Source: Streptomyces sp. MST-110588
GTDB taxonomy: Bacteria; Actinomycetota; Actinomycetes; Streptomycetales; Streptomycetaceae
Direction of reading: 5' to 3'
DNA: 64,000 nt
NCBI RefSeq assembly: GCF_022695595.1
Contig: NZ_CP074380.1
Span: forward strand, 7,220,501-7,284,500
Within the stretch, counting starts at the first letter, position 1, and every line of letters starts with the position of its first letter. Both the position numbers and the translations under genes were made by a program. The notes under the pieces are model-generated. The model saw only the letters and a list, made by a program, of their open reading frames with translations. It searched no databases and was not told the DNA's origin. Shown one piece after another: positions 1 to 8,713 of the stretch.

Positions 1-1
1 A

Positions 2-829
2 CTGTCCGCCGTCCGTGTGGTGACCACGATTCCGGCCGCCGAACTGCGGGCGCGGTCCCGGGCGTCGGGCGGGGTGGCCACCGGCCTGATGATGATGAAC
101 GCCCGCGCGGCCCGGCTGACGGCGGCCGGGGCGGCGCGGTCCGGCGAGCCGGGGATCACCGCCCGCTGGTGCGCCCGGCTGCGCCCGCCCCGTACGCCCG
201 CTCTGCTGATTCCCTGGCGGGACGCCCTCGCCCTGCTCGCCGAGCCCAAACGGCCGGGCCTGGCCCTGCTGCTGACGGTGACGACGGGCGGCATCGCGGC
301 CCTCGGCACGGCCGTGCGGGGCGGCGCGACGTACGGGCTGACCGCGCTGGGCGCGGCCCTCGGCTGCATGGCGGCTGCCCAGCTCCTGGAGCCCGCACGG
401 CTGGACGCCGACGACCGGCACCGCGCGTCCTGGTCCCCGAGGCCGCCGGAGCGCAACGCCTTGGCGCACGCCATCACCCCCACCCTGGTCCTGCTGTTCC
501 TGGGCACCCTGATATCCCTGCCCGCCGTGGCCGGGCACGGGCCGCGGGTGCTGCTGTACGGCGCCGCGACCGCACCCGTACTGGTCGCGAGCGGGCTGCT
601 GAGCGCCTATCGCGCCCCGGTACCGCTGTGGGTGCTGGCCAGCGGCGCGGAGGTGGCGCCGCTGGTGGTGGCGGTCTGGTACGGCGCGGGCCCGGTGCTG
701 GCCGTGCTGGGCGTGACCGGGATGCTCGGGGGAGGGCCGGGCTGGGGCAGCCTCGCCGGGTGCTGGGTGCTGGCCGCGCTGATGCTGGGACTGCTGTGGC
801 TGCGCGTCCGCCGCTCGGCGCGCCGCTGA
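2..829 (+). CDS. Partial multi-pass membrane protein (C-terminal part)
   Basis: The reading frame is open to the left edge of the window, so the true start lies outside. The GTG codons at 17 and 20 are probably internal. The visible 270 or so residues begin with a basic, soluble-looking stretch and then contain roughly six hydrophobic segments, including a Leu/Val-rich helix pair after a PKRPG turn and two closely spaced helices before a basic C-terminus (RVRRSARR). This is the look of an integral membrane subunit, for instance the permease half of an ABC exporter of the actinobacterial DUF6297 kind, but no diagnostic motif is present. A perfect 16-bp inverted repeat follows the stop. Function unknown. 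Confidence 0.6.
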   Translation: MSAVRVVTTIPAAELRARSRASGGVATGLMMMNARAARLTAAGAARSGEPGITARWCARLRPPRTPALLIPWRDALALLAEPKRPGLALLLTVTTGGIAALGTAVRGGATYGLTALGAALGCMAAAQLLEPARLDADDRHRASWSPRPPERNALAHAITPTLVLLFLGTLISLPAVAGHGPRVLLYGAATAPVLVASGLLSAYRAPVPLWVLASGAEVAPLVVAVWYGAGPVLAVLGVTGMLGGGPGWGSLAGCWVLAALMLGLLWLRVRRSARR

Positions 830-849
830 CGGCCGCCCGCCTGCCTCGG

Positions 850-898
850 CCCGTACGGATACGGAGGCGCGGTGACGTCGCTTCCGTATCCGTACGGG
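850..898 (+). terminator. Strong hairpin after the partial membrane protein gene
   Basis: Two perfect 16-nt arms (850-865 and 883-898, outer sequence CCCGTACGG) flank a 17-nt loop, 20 bp after the preceding stop. There is no U-tract, as is common for Streptomyces terminators. The rest of the roughly 360-bp gap up to 1190 holds G-rich direct repeats (a 14-nt CCGGTGTGATCCGG copy near 1025 and another near 1067) and no convincing gene. The promoter of the acyl-CoA ligase must lie in it. Confidence 0.5.
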
Positions 899-1190
899 CG
901 TGGATGCCGGCGCTCCGGGCACGGGTTGTGGGTGACGGCGCTCCGGTCACGGTGCCATGAGTGTCGGTGCTTCCGTCACACCGTTCCGCCACCGTGGTCC
1001 GGTTGCGTGGCCCGCTCACGGCGGGCCGGTGTGATCCGGGGCGGTCCGGAGCGGTCCGGGGCGGTTCCGGTGTGATCCGGCGCGGTCGGCTGACGGCGGC
1101 TCTCTGGAAATCGGACGGATGCGCCTGTTCAATGGGGCCCGAGCCGTAATCGCGCCGTAATCGTGCTGTGCGCACGCGCTTGGAGGCCGC

Positions 1191-2741
1191 ATGGACGTCG
1201 CCCCCGTACCCGCCGCGATCCGTTCGGCCGGGTTCGAGCGCTCGTACCCAGACTTCTTCGAACGCGCCGCGCGCATCGCGACCGGCCTGCGCGACCTGGG
1301 GGTGGAGCCCGGCGACCGGATCGCGGTCGTGCTGCGCAACGAGCCCGCCTACCTGGAGATCACCGCCGCCGCGGCCCTGATCGGAGCCTCGGCGGTCCCC
1401 GTCAACTGGCACTTCAAGAACGACGATCTGCGCCATGTGCTCGCCGACAGCGCGAGCAGGGTGGTCTTCGCCCACACCGACCTGCTGCCCGGCGTGGCCG
1501 CCGTACTGCCGGAAGGCGCCCGGCTGATCGAGGCCCCGGTCCCCGCCGAGATCGCCGATGCCTGCGGCTTCCCGCCCCCGTCGCCCACCGGCGGCCACCC
1601 GCTCCTGGACACCTGGCTCGCCGGCCACGCTCCGCTGGCCGAGGCCGCCGCCGAGCGCCCGCCGACCATCATCTACAGCTCCGGAACCACCGGCCGCCCC
1701 AAAGGAGTGCTGCGCGAACCGGTCAGCGCCGAGCAACTGGCCGCGGCGGTGGAGAAGTTCCTCGAACACTTCGCGATCCGTCCCGGCGGCAGCACCCTGA
1801 TCCCGGCGCCGCTCTACCACGCCTCGCCCAGCCAGCACGCCGTACTGGCCCTGGCCGCCGGACTCGACATCACCCTCATGCCGCGCTTCGACGCGCAGGA
1901 GTTCCTGCGGCTCATCGAGCGCCACCGCATCGAGCAGGCGCAGGTCGTGCCCACCATGTTCGTCCGCCTGCTGCGGCTGCCCAAGGAGGTGCGCGAAGGG
2001 TATGACATCTCCTCCCTCACCTCGGTCGTGCACGCTGCCGCCCCCTGCCCGCCCCACATCAAGCACGCCATGATCGACTGGCTGGGCCCCATCCTGCGCG
2101 AGTACTACGGAGGCAGCGAGACAGGCCCGGTGACCTGGTGCGACAGCCGGCAGTGGCTGGAGCACCCGGGAACCGTCGGCCGCGCCGAAGGGACGTGCGG
2201 GGTGGCGGTCCTGGGCCCGGATGGCACCGTACTGCCGCCCGGGGAGACCGGCGACATCTACCTCAAGCCCTCCGACGACTGGCCGGGGTTCAGCTACCTC
2301 GGCGACCCGGCCAAGCGGACCGCGATGGAATCCGCGCACCTGCCCGGATACGTCACGGTCGGGGACGTCGGCCATCTCGACGCGGACGGCTACCTCTACC
2401 TCAGCGACCGCCGCGACGACATGGTGATCTCCGGTGGGGTCAACATCTACCCGGCGGAGATCGAAGGCTGTCTGCTGTCCCTGACGGGGGTGCGGGACGC
2501 GGCCGTCTTCGGCATCCCCGACCAGGAGTTCGGCGAGTCGCTGGCCGCGCACATCCAGCCGGAGAACGGCGCGGCGCTGACCGCCGAGGACGTACGTGCC
2601 CATGTCGCGGGGCGGCTGGCGTCGTACAAGGTACCCAGGACGGTGGTCTTCGAGGAGAGCCTGCCGCGTGACGACTCCGGCAAGCTCTTCCGGCGGCGGC
2701 TGCGCGACCCGTACTGGGTGGGCCACGGCAGCAACATCTGA
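1191..2741 (+). CDS. AMP-dependent acyl-CoA synthetase / fatty-acid CoA ligase
   Basis: This is an adenylate-forming enzyme that would activate a carboxylic acid as acyl-AMP and pass it to CoA. The P-loop signature YSSGTTGRPKG lies at residues 162-172. The A5-like YYGGSETG follows at about 305. The hinge and A8 region SDRRDDMVISGGVNIYP is near 403-420, and the A10 lysine is in DDSGKLF (about K498). Its 516-residue length is normal for class I ligases. The ATG follows a GGAGG at a good spacing. It stands alone on this strand: the next gene is convergent and a hairpin separates them. The acyl substrate cannot be read from sequence. The bile-acid or medium-chain acyl-CoA ligase groups are the closest guess. 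Confidence 0.9.
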   Translation: MDVAPVPAAIRSAGFERSYPDFFERAARIATGLRDLGVEPGDRIAVVLRNEPAYLEITAAAALIGASAVPVNWHFKNDDLRHVLADSASRVVFAHTDLLPGVAAVLPEGARLIEAPVPAEIADACGFPPPSPTGGHPLLDTWLAGHAPLAEAAAERPPTIIYSSGTTGRPKGVLREPVSAEQLAAAVEKFLEHFAIRPGGSTLIPAPLYHASPSQHAVLALAAGLDITLMPRFDAQEFLRLIERHRIEQAQVVPTMFVRLLRLPKEVREGYDISSLTSVVHAAAPCPPHIKHAMIDWLGPILREYYGGSETGPVTWCDSRQWLEHPGTVGRAEGTCGVAVLGPDGTVLPPGETGDIYLKPSDDWPGFSYLGDPAKRTAMESAHLPGYVTVGDVGHLDADGYLYLSDRRDDMVISGGVNIYPAEIEGCLLSLTGVRDAAVFGIPDQEFGESLAAHIQPENGAALTAEDVRAHVAGRLASYKVPRTVVFEESLPRDDSGKLFRRRLRDPYWVGHGSNI

Positions 2742-2822
2742 CCGGATCGCGCCCAGGAACGGGGCAGCCCAGGAGCGGGGACCGGACGGGGACGGGGACC
2801 GGCCGGGACGGGCCTGCACGGT

Positions 2823-2856
2823 GACGGGCGCGACCGACCGGCCGGCCGCGCCCGTC
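2823..2856. terminator. Hairpin between convergent genes
   Basis: Perfect 10-nt arms GACGGGCGCG / CGCGCCCGTC surround a 14-nt GC-rich loop. They sit between the 3' ends of the rightward ligase and the leftward SRPBCC gene, so the hairpin could serve both. Confidence 0.4.
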
Positions 2857-2942
2857 TGCCCGGTGTCCACCTGCGTCGGCCGGTGCCTGGCCGTGTCCAC
2901 CGGGTTCGTCCGGCACGTGTCACATGCGCGTACGAGCGGGTG

Positions 2943-3392
2943 TCAGACCTCGCCGCGCCAGGCGCCGGTCTCCGTGCCGTAGGACTCGATGTACTCCTTG
3001 AAGCGTTCGAGGTCGCCCTTGACCTGCCGGCGGACGAATCCGAGCTTGTCGCCGACGGTCTCGGCGAGCCCCTCGGGGACGAACTCCATCTGGAGCATCA
3101 CCTTGGTCCTGGCCTCGTCCAGGCGGTGGAAGGTGACCACACCGGACTGCTCGGCCTCGCCGGCGACGGTGGTCCAGGCGATCCGTTCGTCGGGGAGCTG
3201 CTCGGTGATCCGCGCGTCGAACTCCCGGGTCACACCGTCGACCTTGGTGACCCAGTGCGTCAGCGTGTCGGAGCGCTGCTCGATCCGCTCGACCCCCTCC
3301 ATGAAGTGCGGGAACTCCTCGAACTGCGTCCACTGGTTGTAAGCCGTCCGCACCGGCACGGCGACCTCGACGGACTCTTCCACCTGCGACAT
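2943..3392 (-). CDS. SRPBCC (polyketide cyclase/dehydrase-like) family protein
   Basis: A 149-aa helix-grip-fold protein of the Coq10/polyketide-cyclase type. The N-terminal pattern VEVAVPVRTAYNQWTQFEEF followed by PHFMEGV is typical of actinobacterial SRPBCC proteins that bind a small hydrophobic ligand. The central ARITEQLPDERIAW and the C-terminal amphipathic helix GDLERFKEYIE complete the fold. A GAAGGAG lies about 10 nt upstream of the ATG. It has no operon partner; the next gene on the strand starts beyond a repeat-rich gap. Ligand and biological role are unknown. It is more likely a stress or lipid-binding protein than a true aromatase. Confidence 0.85.
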   Translation of the reverse strand: MSQVEESVEVAVPVRTAYNQWTQFEEFPHFMEGVERIEQRSDTLTHWVTKVDGVTREFDARITEQLPDERIAWTTVAGEAEQSGVVTFHRLDEARTKVMLQMEFVPEGLAETVGDKLGFVRRQVKGDLERFKEYIESYGTETGAWRGEV

Positions 3393-3629
3393 CTGCGGGA
3401 CACTCCTTCGCGTGGGCGCGCTGCCCGGCGGTCGCCGGACAACGGGAACAGGCGTTCCCGGTCGGCCGGATACCCGCGCCGCGTTCGGTCATGGCCCCCG
3501 CCCGGCCGCCGACGTCTGCCGGAACACTTCCGGCCAGGCAGGGCGACGCATCCCCGGGCGGGCTCCCCGGCGGGCTCCCGGTCGTCCACTTGGACCGCCC
3601 ATCGGACCCCCTCCTCGGAGGGCCTGCTC

Positions 3630-3680
3630 CTCGGACCCATGCCTCGGACCCATGCTTGGACCCATGCCTCGGACCTGCTC
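3630..3680. repeat. Short tandem repeat, about 13-bp unit
   Basis: Three and a half imperfect copies of CTCGGACCCATGC lie just downstream of the Tat-exported protein gene, in the intergenic stretch. No hairpin or coding role is evident. It may be a replication-slippage minisatellite. Confidence 0.6.
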
Positions 3681-3681
3681 C

Positions 3682-4788
3682 TCAGACCGCCGTGAAACGA
3701 GCCTTGTACAGGCTGGACCCGGGCAGCGTCTCCGTGCCGCCGGGGGCGGCCAGGCTGATCGTGGAGCTGCACCACGTACAGACGTGGCCCGCCTGCGGAC
3801 TCACGGTCAGGATGCGCCCCGTATAGGGGTCGTCGCTGACACTTTTGACCTGGGGGCGGTCCACCTCCGGTGCCTGGTCGTACGGTACGAAGGCGCCCCG
3901 GCCGGCTGAGAACTGGTGGACGTGCTTGCCGGTGGTCACCCACATGCGGTCCTTGTCCCGTATGACGGTGGCCAGGTCGTGGCCGCCGGGGTCGGGCAGC
4001 GGCACGGCGAAGACCTCGGTGAGCGTGGGGAGGCCGGCGGCGGTGCCGACGGACAGGGCGACCAGTCGGTCCCGGCCCAGGGCCCAGAGCCGGCCGCCTG
4101 CCGCGTCCTGCCAGCGGAGCCCGTGCGCGCCGGGGAGCCGGTACTCGGCGTGCTCCGTACGGCGCGGACCGGCGGAGGCGGCGTAGACCCGTACGAACCC
4201 CGCCGTGCTGCCGGCCACCGCGACATCGCCGTTGGGCAGCAGCTCCGCGGAGTGGAGGTTGGCACGCGGGACGGCGGCGGCCCAGTGGACGGCGCCGCCC
4301 GGATGGGCGACGACGGCGGCGAAACCCTCCGAGGCGCACATCACCACGTGGTCCTGGCCGCGCAGTACCCGGAACTTCGCCTCCGACACATTGCGCCAGG
4401 TGAGGTCGGGACGCAGCGGCGCCAGGGCGGCGTCCGCGCCGGGCGCCCAGGTCCATACGGGGGAGAGGGTGGCGAGCGCGGCCAGGAGGGAGGTGCCCTC
4501 CTTGTGCCGTGCGGCGCGGGTGGCCGGGTCCAGGAGCAGCACCCTGCTGGTGGCCTGGTCGGCGGCGATGATCAGGCTGCGTTTGGCGGGGGAGACGGCC
4601 GCGGGATCCGGCGGTACGGGCACGGAAGGCGCGGCGCGGGCGGTGGCGGACGCGGCGGGTGTGGCGGATGCGGGCAGTGCAGCGGATGCGGCGGATGTGG
4701 CGGGGGCGGCGGCGACGGTCAGGAGCGCGGATGCCGCCGTACGCAGGGCGGTGCGGCGGGTGGGCGGGCCGCAAGAACTGACGGGCAC
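3682..4788 (-). CDS. DUF6528-like secreted protein, probable beta-propeller, Tat signal
   Basis: The 368-aa product opens with a twin-arginine signal (RRTALRTAASALL from residue 11) followed by a long Ala/Pro-rich region. The mature part starts around LIIAADQATSRVLLLDP, the hallmark I associate with DUF6528 proteins. It continues as repeated short beta-strand units (LLPNGDVAVAGSTAGFVRVY; TEVFAVPLPDPGGHDLATV), consistent with a propeller. The GTG start has a GAAGGA about 8 nt upstream. No catalytic motif is visible; a role in carbohydrate binding or surface sensing is only a guess. Confidence 0.75.
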   Translation of the reverse strand: MPVSSCGPPTRRTALRTAASALLTVAAAPATSAASAALPASATPAASATARAAPSVPVPPDPAAVSPAKRSLIIAADQATSRVLLLDPATRAARHKEGTSLLAALATLSPVWTWAPGADAALAPLRPDLTWRNVSEAKFRVLRGQDHVVMCASEGFAAVVAHPGGAVHWAAAVPRANLHSAELLPNGDVAVAGSTAGFVRVYAASAGPRRTEHAEYRLPGAHGLRWQDAAGGRLWALGRDRLVALSVGTAAGLPTLTEVFAVPLPDPGGHDLATVIRDKDRMWVTTGKHVHQFSAGRGAFVPYDQAPEVDRPQVKSVSDDPYTGRILTVSPQAGHVCTWCSSTISLAAPGGTETLPGSSLYKARFTAV

Positions 4789-5010
4789 GGTCGGGGTCCT
4801 TCACGGGGGGGCGGGGCGAGGCGGGAGACGGCTGCGGCGCCGTTCCGGGCCGGAGCGGACGGGCCGTTCGACGGGCCGATTCTCGACGCCGCGGCCCGGA
4901 CACGCCGGTGTGACACGCCCGCCCGTCACACCCCGCCCGTTACGCCCATCCCGCACTGCGGGATGCGCAACCCGGTACCGGCCCGTGCCGGTGCCCGCCC
5001 GCGTCGGCCC

Positions 5011-5033
5011 CGCCGGGGTGCGGCACCCCGGCG
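5011..5033 (-). terminator. GC-rich hairpin downstream of the alpha/beta hydrolase
   Basis: Perfect 10-nt arms CGCCGGGGTG / CACCCCGGCG with a 3-nt loop lie 58 bp past the hydrolase stop. The remaining 4789-5010 region is GC-rich with no gene and should hold the promoter of the DUF6528-like gene. Confidence 0.4.
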
Positions 5034-5091
5034 CCCCCGCGTCGGTCGCCCCGGGATACGGCCCCGGCGCCCGCCCGCAACGGATCCCGCG

Positions 5092-5898
5092 TCAGTTCTG
5101 CCACAACCGCCTGAGCACGTCGTTCACCACGTCCGGGCGCTCCTGGTGCGGCAGGTGGCCGGCACCCTCGACACGTACGTGCCGGGCGCCGATCAGCTCC
5201 GCGACGGTCTCCCCGCACGCGGCCAGCGCCTCCCCGACGAACTCTCTGTAGGCGGGGTGCGCGCGCTCCCACGTCCCGTTGACCACGACCTTGGGCCACT
5301 CGGCCGAGGCGATCGGACCGAGCGGAACCTCCGCGTCCCACGAGGGCCGTTCGGCCATCGCGGACCGCACCGCGCGCAGCACGCGCGGGGTCGGTTCCGG
5401 TACCGGCAGGCCGAACGGCTCGGCGGATGCCCGCAGGTACTCCTCGGGATCGGTCCGCGCCGCCGGCCCGTTCCCGGCCGCCGCGCGCAGCCGGTCCAGC
5501 GCCGCCGCCACGACCGGGTTCCCGGCCGCCACGCGCAGCGCGGACGGCTCGATCAGGGTCAGGGAGTGCACGGCCCGCGGCCGGTCCGCCGCGGCGAGCA
5601 GCGCCACCACTCCTCCGTAGGAGTGGCCCACCAAGTGGGCGCCGTTCCCCAGGAGTTCGACGACGTCCTGTGCGTCGACCGCGTAGTCGCCGCGTTCCGT
5701 GTCGGGGCTGTCGCCGAAGCCGCGCCGGTCGGCCACCTCCAGCCGGAACTGGTCGGCCAGCGGGCGCTGGGCCGCGAAGCACTCCGTTCCCCAGGTCATC
5801 GTGCCGTGCACCAGCACCGCCCGCGGGGCACCGGGCGTCGACTCGTCCCAGACCGTCACATGAATCGGCTGAATCGGCCGACTCGGCTCTCGGTTCAT
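5092..5898 (-). CDS. Alpha/beta hydrolase
   Basis: A 268-aa single-domain alpha/beta-hydrolase. The oxyanion HGTMTW motif is at residues 31-36, the nucleophile elbow GHSYGG at 91-96 (Ser93) and the terminal EGAGHLPHQE gives His248. The acid is expected on the strand before it (IEPS region or later). Size and motif order match esterases, haloperoxidase-like hydrolases and lactonases, which cannot be told apart here. The ATG is the first in frame. It is monocistronic, with about 250 bp of repeat-containing intergenic DNA upstream. Confidence 0.88.
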   Translation of the reverse strand: MNREPSRPIQPIHVTVWDESTPGAPRAVLVHGTMTWGTECFAAQRPLADQFRLEVADRRGFGDSPDTERGDYAVDAQDVVELLGNGAHLVGHSYGGVVALLAAADRPRAVHSLTLIEPSALRVAAGNPVVAAALDRLRAAAGNGPAARTDPEEYLRASAEPFGLPVPEPTPRVLRAVRSAMAERPSWDAEVPLGPIASAEWPKVVVNGTWERAHPAYREFVGEALAACGETVAELIGARHVRVEGAGHLPHQERPDVVNDVLRRLWQN

Positions 5899-6150
5899 GA
5901 CGTCACTCTAGAGGCCGGTGGCCCCTCAGGCCCCGAAGTCCCGCGCACGCACCGCCCTTTGCGCCTGTCATGGTCTGCGCGCGCCCCGTCGTGCGCGGGC
6001 GTGAGGGGCGCGATACGGCGCACCGCCCGCCGCTTGCGGTCCACGGTCCGGGGCGGCCCTGGGCGTTCCTGGGCGTTCCTGGGCGGCGCGGGTCAGCGCG
6101 GGTCGGCGCGCGGGCCGGAATCCGGCGAGGTGCTGCTCACCGCTCACCGC

Positions 6151-7134
6151 TCACAGCCCGGCGAGGTCCGCCAGTATGCGCGCCCGCGCCAACTCCTCCT
6201 CGCCGCCCGGTACGTCATCGTGGTCGGCACACCACAAGGCGTTCTCCACGACGCGCGCCACCGCCCAGGACAGCAGCCGCGCGGGATCCTCGCCCACCGC
6301 CTCGGCCAGCAGCCCGAACCGCTCGCGGAGCACGGGGCGCGGACGCTCGTACCCGAACGGCTCGTCGACCTGCTCCAGCAGCGGCCACGGGTCGTAACCC
6401 GGGTCGCCGACCATGGGTTTGGGGTCGATGGCCAGCCAGGGGCGACGCCGCGCCGACAGGATGTTGCCGGGGTTGAAGTCGCCGTGCACCACCACCTCGC
6501 GGCCGGCCGTGCCCGGCAGCTTGCGCAGGAGGTCCGCGCCCAGCGCGACCAGTCCGGGGTCGTAGCCGGGCCGCAGGCGCAGCATCCGCTCCTGGAGGGC
6601 ATCGGCCCACTCGGCACACACATCGGCCACCCGTTCCAGTTCGCCGTCGGCCGGTACCGGCGCGGCCCACAGCTCGCGCAGCAGCCCGGCGGCCGACAGC
6701 AGCAGCCCGGCGGGTTCCGCGCAGGTGCCTTCCGGAGCGTCCTTCGATGAGCCGTCCAGTACGTCTTCCAGTGAGACGCCCGGGTCACAGCGCTCCATCA
6801 GCAGCGCGTACCGCTCGCGGTCGGCGCGGAGCAGCCGTACCGCGCCCCGCCCGTCCCACGCGCGCAGCCCGGTGGCCTCCCCGGCGGCCTCACGGTGCGG
6901 CCAGGTCACCTTCAGTACGGCCGGGCCGCCGCCGGGCAGTTCGGCGGGCGCCACCCAGGAGCAACTGCCGCCGTACAGGGGCGCGCCGAGCCGTAGATCC
7001 CACTCCTGCCGCACGTCCCGGACGATCCCCGGCAGCCGGTCCAGCCACGCGCGACCGGGGGCGTGCCGCCCCATCTCCTGGAAGACCGGCAGGTCGGGCG
7101 GAAAGAGGGCGTCGTCCTTCTCCCGAGGTGTCAT
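6151..7134 (-). CDS. Aminoglycoside/hydroxyurea antibiotic kinase, APH(6)-like
   Basis: A 327-aa phosphotransferase of the streptomycin 6-kinase/hydroxyurea kinase family (PF04655 type). It contains an ATP-binding lysine in AVLKV (K75), an acidic hinge LLMERCDPG (112-120), the catalytic loop VVHGDFNPGN (215-224) and the metal-binding AIDPKPMVGDPGYD (235-248). The DPKP form is characteristic of this family rather than the generic APH DxE form. Streptomycin kinases O-phosphorylate streptomycin with ATP. Many chromosomal Streptomyces homologues have unproven substrates, so resistance is inferred, not shown. It is divergent from the CapA gene with a 113-bp shared promoter region. Confidence 0.85.
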   Translation of the reverse strand: MTPREKDDALFPPDLPVFQEMGRHAPGRAWLDRLPGIVRDVRQEWDLRLGAPLYGGSCSWVAPAELPGGGPAVLKVTWPHREAAGEATGLRAWDGRGAVRLLRADRERYALLMERCDPGVSLEDVLDGSSKDAPEGTCAEPAGLLLSAAGLLRELWAAPVPADGELERVADVCAEWADALQERMLRLRPGYDPGLVALGADLLRKLPGTAGREVVVHGDFNPGNILSARRRPWLAIDPKPMVGDPGYDPWPLLEQVDEPFGYERPRPVLRERFGLLAEAVGEDPARLLSWAVARVVENALWCADHDDVPGGEEELARARILADLAGL

Positions 7135-7247
7135 CCGAGCAGCCTAACCGGGCACGCGAAGCCGCCCCCGGGGCTGTCCGGGCGATATCAGGGGCCTGAT
7201 CCCTCTTCATGTGATTATCGTGGGATTGCGGGTGTTATGCCTCGCTC

Positions 7248-8489
7248 ATGAACGTGCACAGACGGTACGGGGCGGCTGCCCTGCTCGTCGCGCTGGCCGT
7301 GGGCTGCGGCTTCTTGGACGACGCCCCGTACGGCGGCGGCCGGGGCACCGGGGCGGACCGCCACCTCGCCGGCCCGGCGACACCCCGGCCCGCCGCACGC
7401 CCTGAATCCCCTCCGGCACACTCCGCACACCCCGCACACCCTGCGCACACTGAATCCCCTCCGGCGCACCCCGGCGCGAAGCCGTTCACCCTCGTCGCCT
7501 CGGGTGACGTCATCGCCTCCTACCCCTCCGTACTGGACACCGCACGCCAGGACGCGGGCGGCTCCGGTTACGAGTACCGGCGGATCCTGGCCGGTGTGCG
7601 GCCCGTCATCGAACACGCCGGCCTGGCGGTCTGTCACCTGGAGACGCCCCTGGGCCCGCCCGGCGGCCCTTTCACCGGATATCCCGTCTTCAAGGCCCCG
7701 CCGCAGGTCGCCGACGCGCTGCGGGCCACCGGCTACGACTCCTGCTCCACCGCCTCCAACCACACCCTGGACGACGGTGAGGAAGGCGTCCGGCGCACCC
7801 TGGACGTCCTGGACCAGGCGGGTCTGCGGCACGTGGGCTCGGCCCGCGACGCCGCCGAGGCGGCCCGGCCCGCGATGCTCACGGCGCCCGGCGGCGCGCG
7901 GGTCGCCCAGCTCTCGTACACCTATGGGACCAACGGTGTCCCGCTGCCCGACGGCAAGCCCTGGACCGTCAATCCGATCGACGCGCGGCGGATCGTCGCG
8001 GACGCGCGGGCCGCCCGCCGGGCCGGCGCCGACATCGTCCTGGTCAGCCCCCACTGGGGGACGGAGTACCAGACGGCGCCCGACGAGCAGCAGCTCTCGG
8101 TCGCCCGGGCGATCACCGCCGCGCGCACCGCCGGCCGGCCCGACATCGACCTGGTCATCGGCACCCACGCGCACACTCCGCAGCCGTACGAGAAGGTCAA
8201 CGGCACCTGGGTCGTCTACGGCATGGGCGACCAGATCGCCGGGATCATGGAGAGCGAGCGCGGCAACTGGGGCACCATCGCCCGCTTCCGCTTCGCGCCG
8301 CCCGAAGGGGAGGGACGGCGCTGGCGGGTGACCAGCGCCGAGTACATCCCGCAGCTCTCCGACCACGGGCCGCCGCTGCGGATGGTCGACCTCACCGCCA
8401 CTCGTCGTTTCCCGGACGTGCGCGAGGAGATCCGCGAGGCCGTCCTGAGCCGTGGCGCGGCCCGTGACGGGCTCACCGAGGGCCGCTGA
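7248..8489 (+). CDS. CapA/PGA-cap metallophosphatase-like lipoprotein
   Basis: The 413-aa product has a lipoprotein signal ending LAVGC (Cys20). A low-complexity Pro/His/Ala linker (HSAHPAHPAH) follows, made by a direct repeat of CTGAATCCCCTCCGGC. The catalytic CapA domain then carries the expected motifs LVASGDV, NLE-equivalent HLETPL, FKAPP, SNHTLDDGEEG, SPHWGTEY and IGTHAHTPQP. These resemble calcineurin-type metal-binding residues. The Bacillus CapA family acts in poly-gamma-glutamate synthesis, but no capB/capC genes are nearby, so an orphan extracellular phosphatase-like role is more likely. The nearest gene downstream is the frameshifted TetR. Confidence 0.88.
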   Translation: MNVHRRYGAAALLVALAVGCGFLDDAPYGGGRGTGADRHLAGPATPRPAARPESPPAHSAHPAHPAHTESPPAHPGAKPFTLVASGDVIASYPSVLDTARQDAGGSGYEYRRILAGVRPVIEHAGLAVCHLETPLGPPGGPFTGYPVFKAPPQVADALRATGYDSCSTASNHTLDDGEEGVRRTLDVLDQAGLRHVGSARDAAEAARPAMLTAPGGARVAQLSYTYGTNGVPLPDGKPWTVNPIDARRIVADARAARRAGADIVLVSPHWGTEYQTAPDEQQLSVARAITAARTAGRPDIDLVIGTHAHTPQPYEKVNGTWVVYGMGDQIAGIMESERGNWGTIARFRFAPPEGEGRRWRVTSAEYIPQLSDHGPPLRMVDLTATRRFPDVREEIREAVLSRGAARDGLTEGR

Positions 8490-8713
8490 CCGCGAGCCGC
8501 ACGCCCGGTGAGTCGCCGAGCACGCCCCGGTGAGTCGCCGAGTGCACCCCGGCGCGCCATCGGGCGCGCCCCGCCTGCCGCGTGCCGGGGCGGCGTACCC
8601 GTACGGCGGTCCGCCCGATGTGAAACCCTGGTCGGAGCCTGGACGGGCGGCGACAGTGACACAGCGGCAGAGCGACAAAGCGACAGAGGAACACAGGAGA
8701 GGGCGGTACGGCG

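Noticed and set aside
474..2900. An 808-codon open frame on the minus strand opposite the acyl-CoA ligase
   Set aside because: Composition is Arg/Pro/Gly-rich with no domain. It lies antisense to a clear AMP-binding gene with all motifs, so it is a GC-bias shadow.
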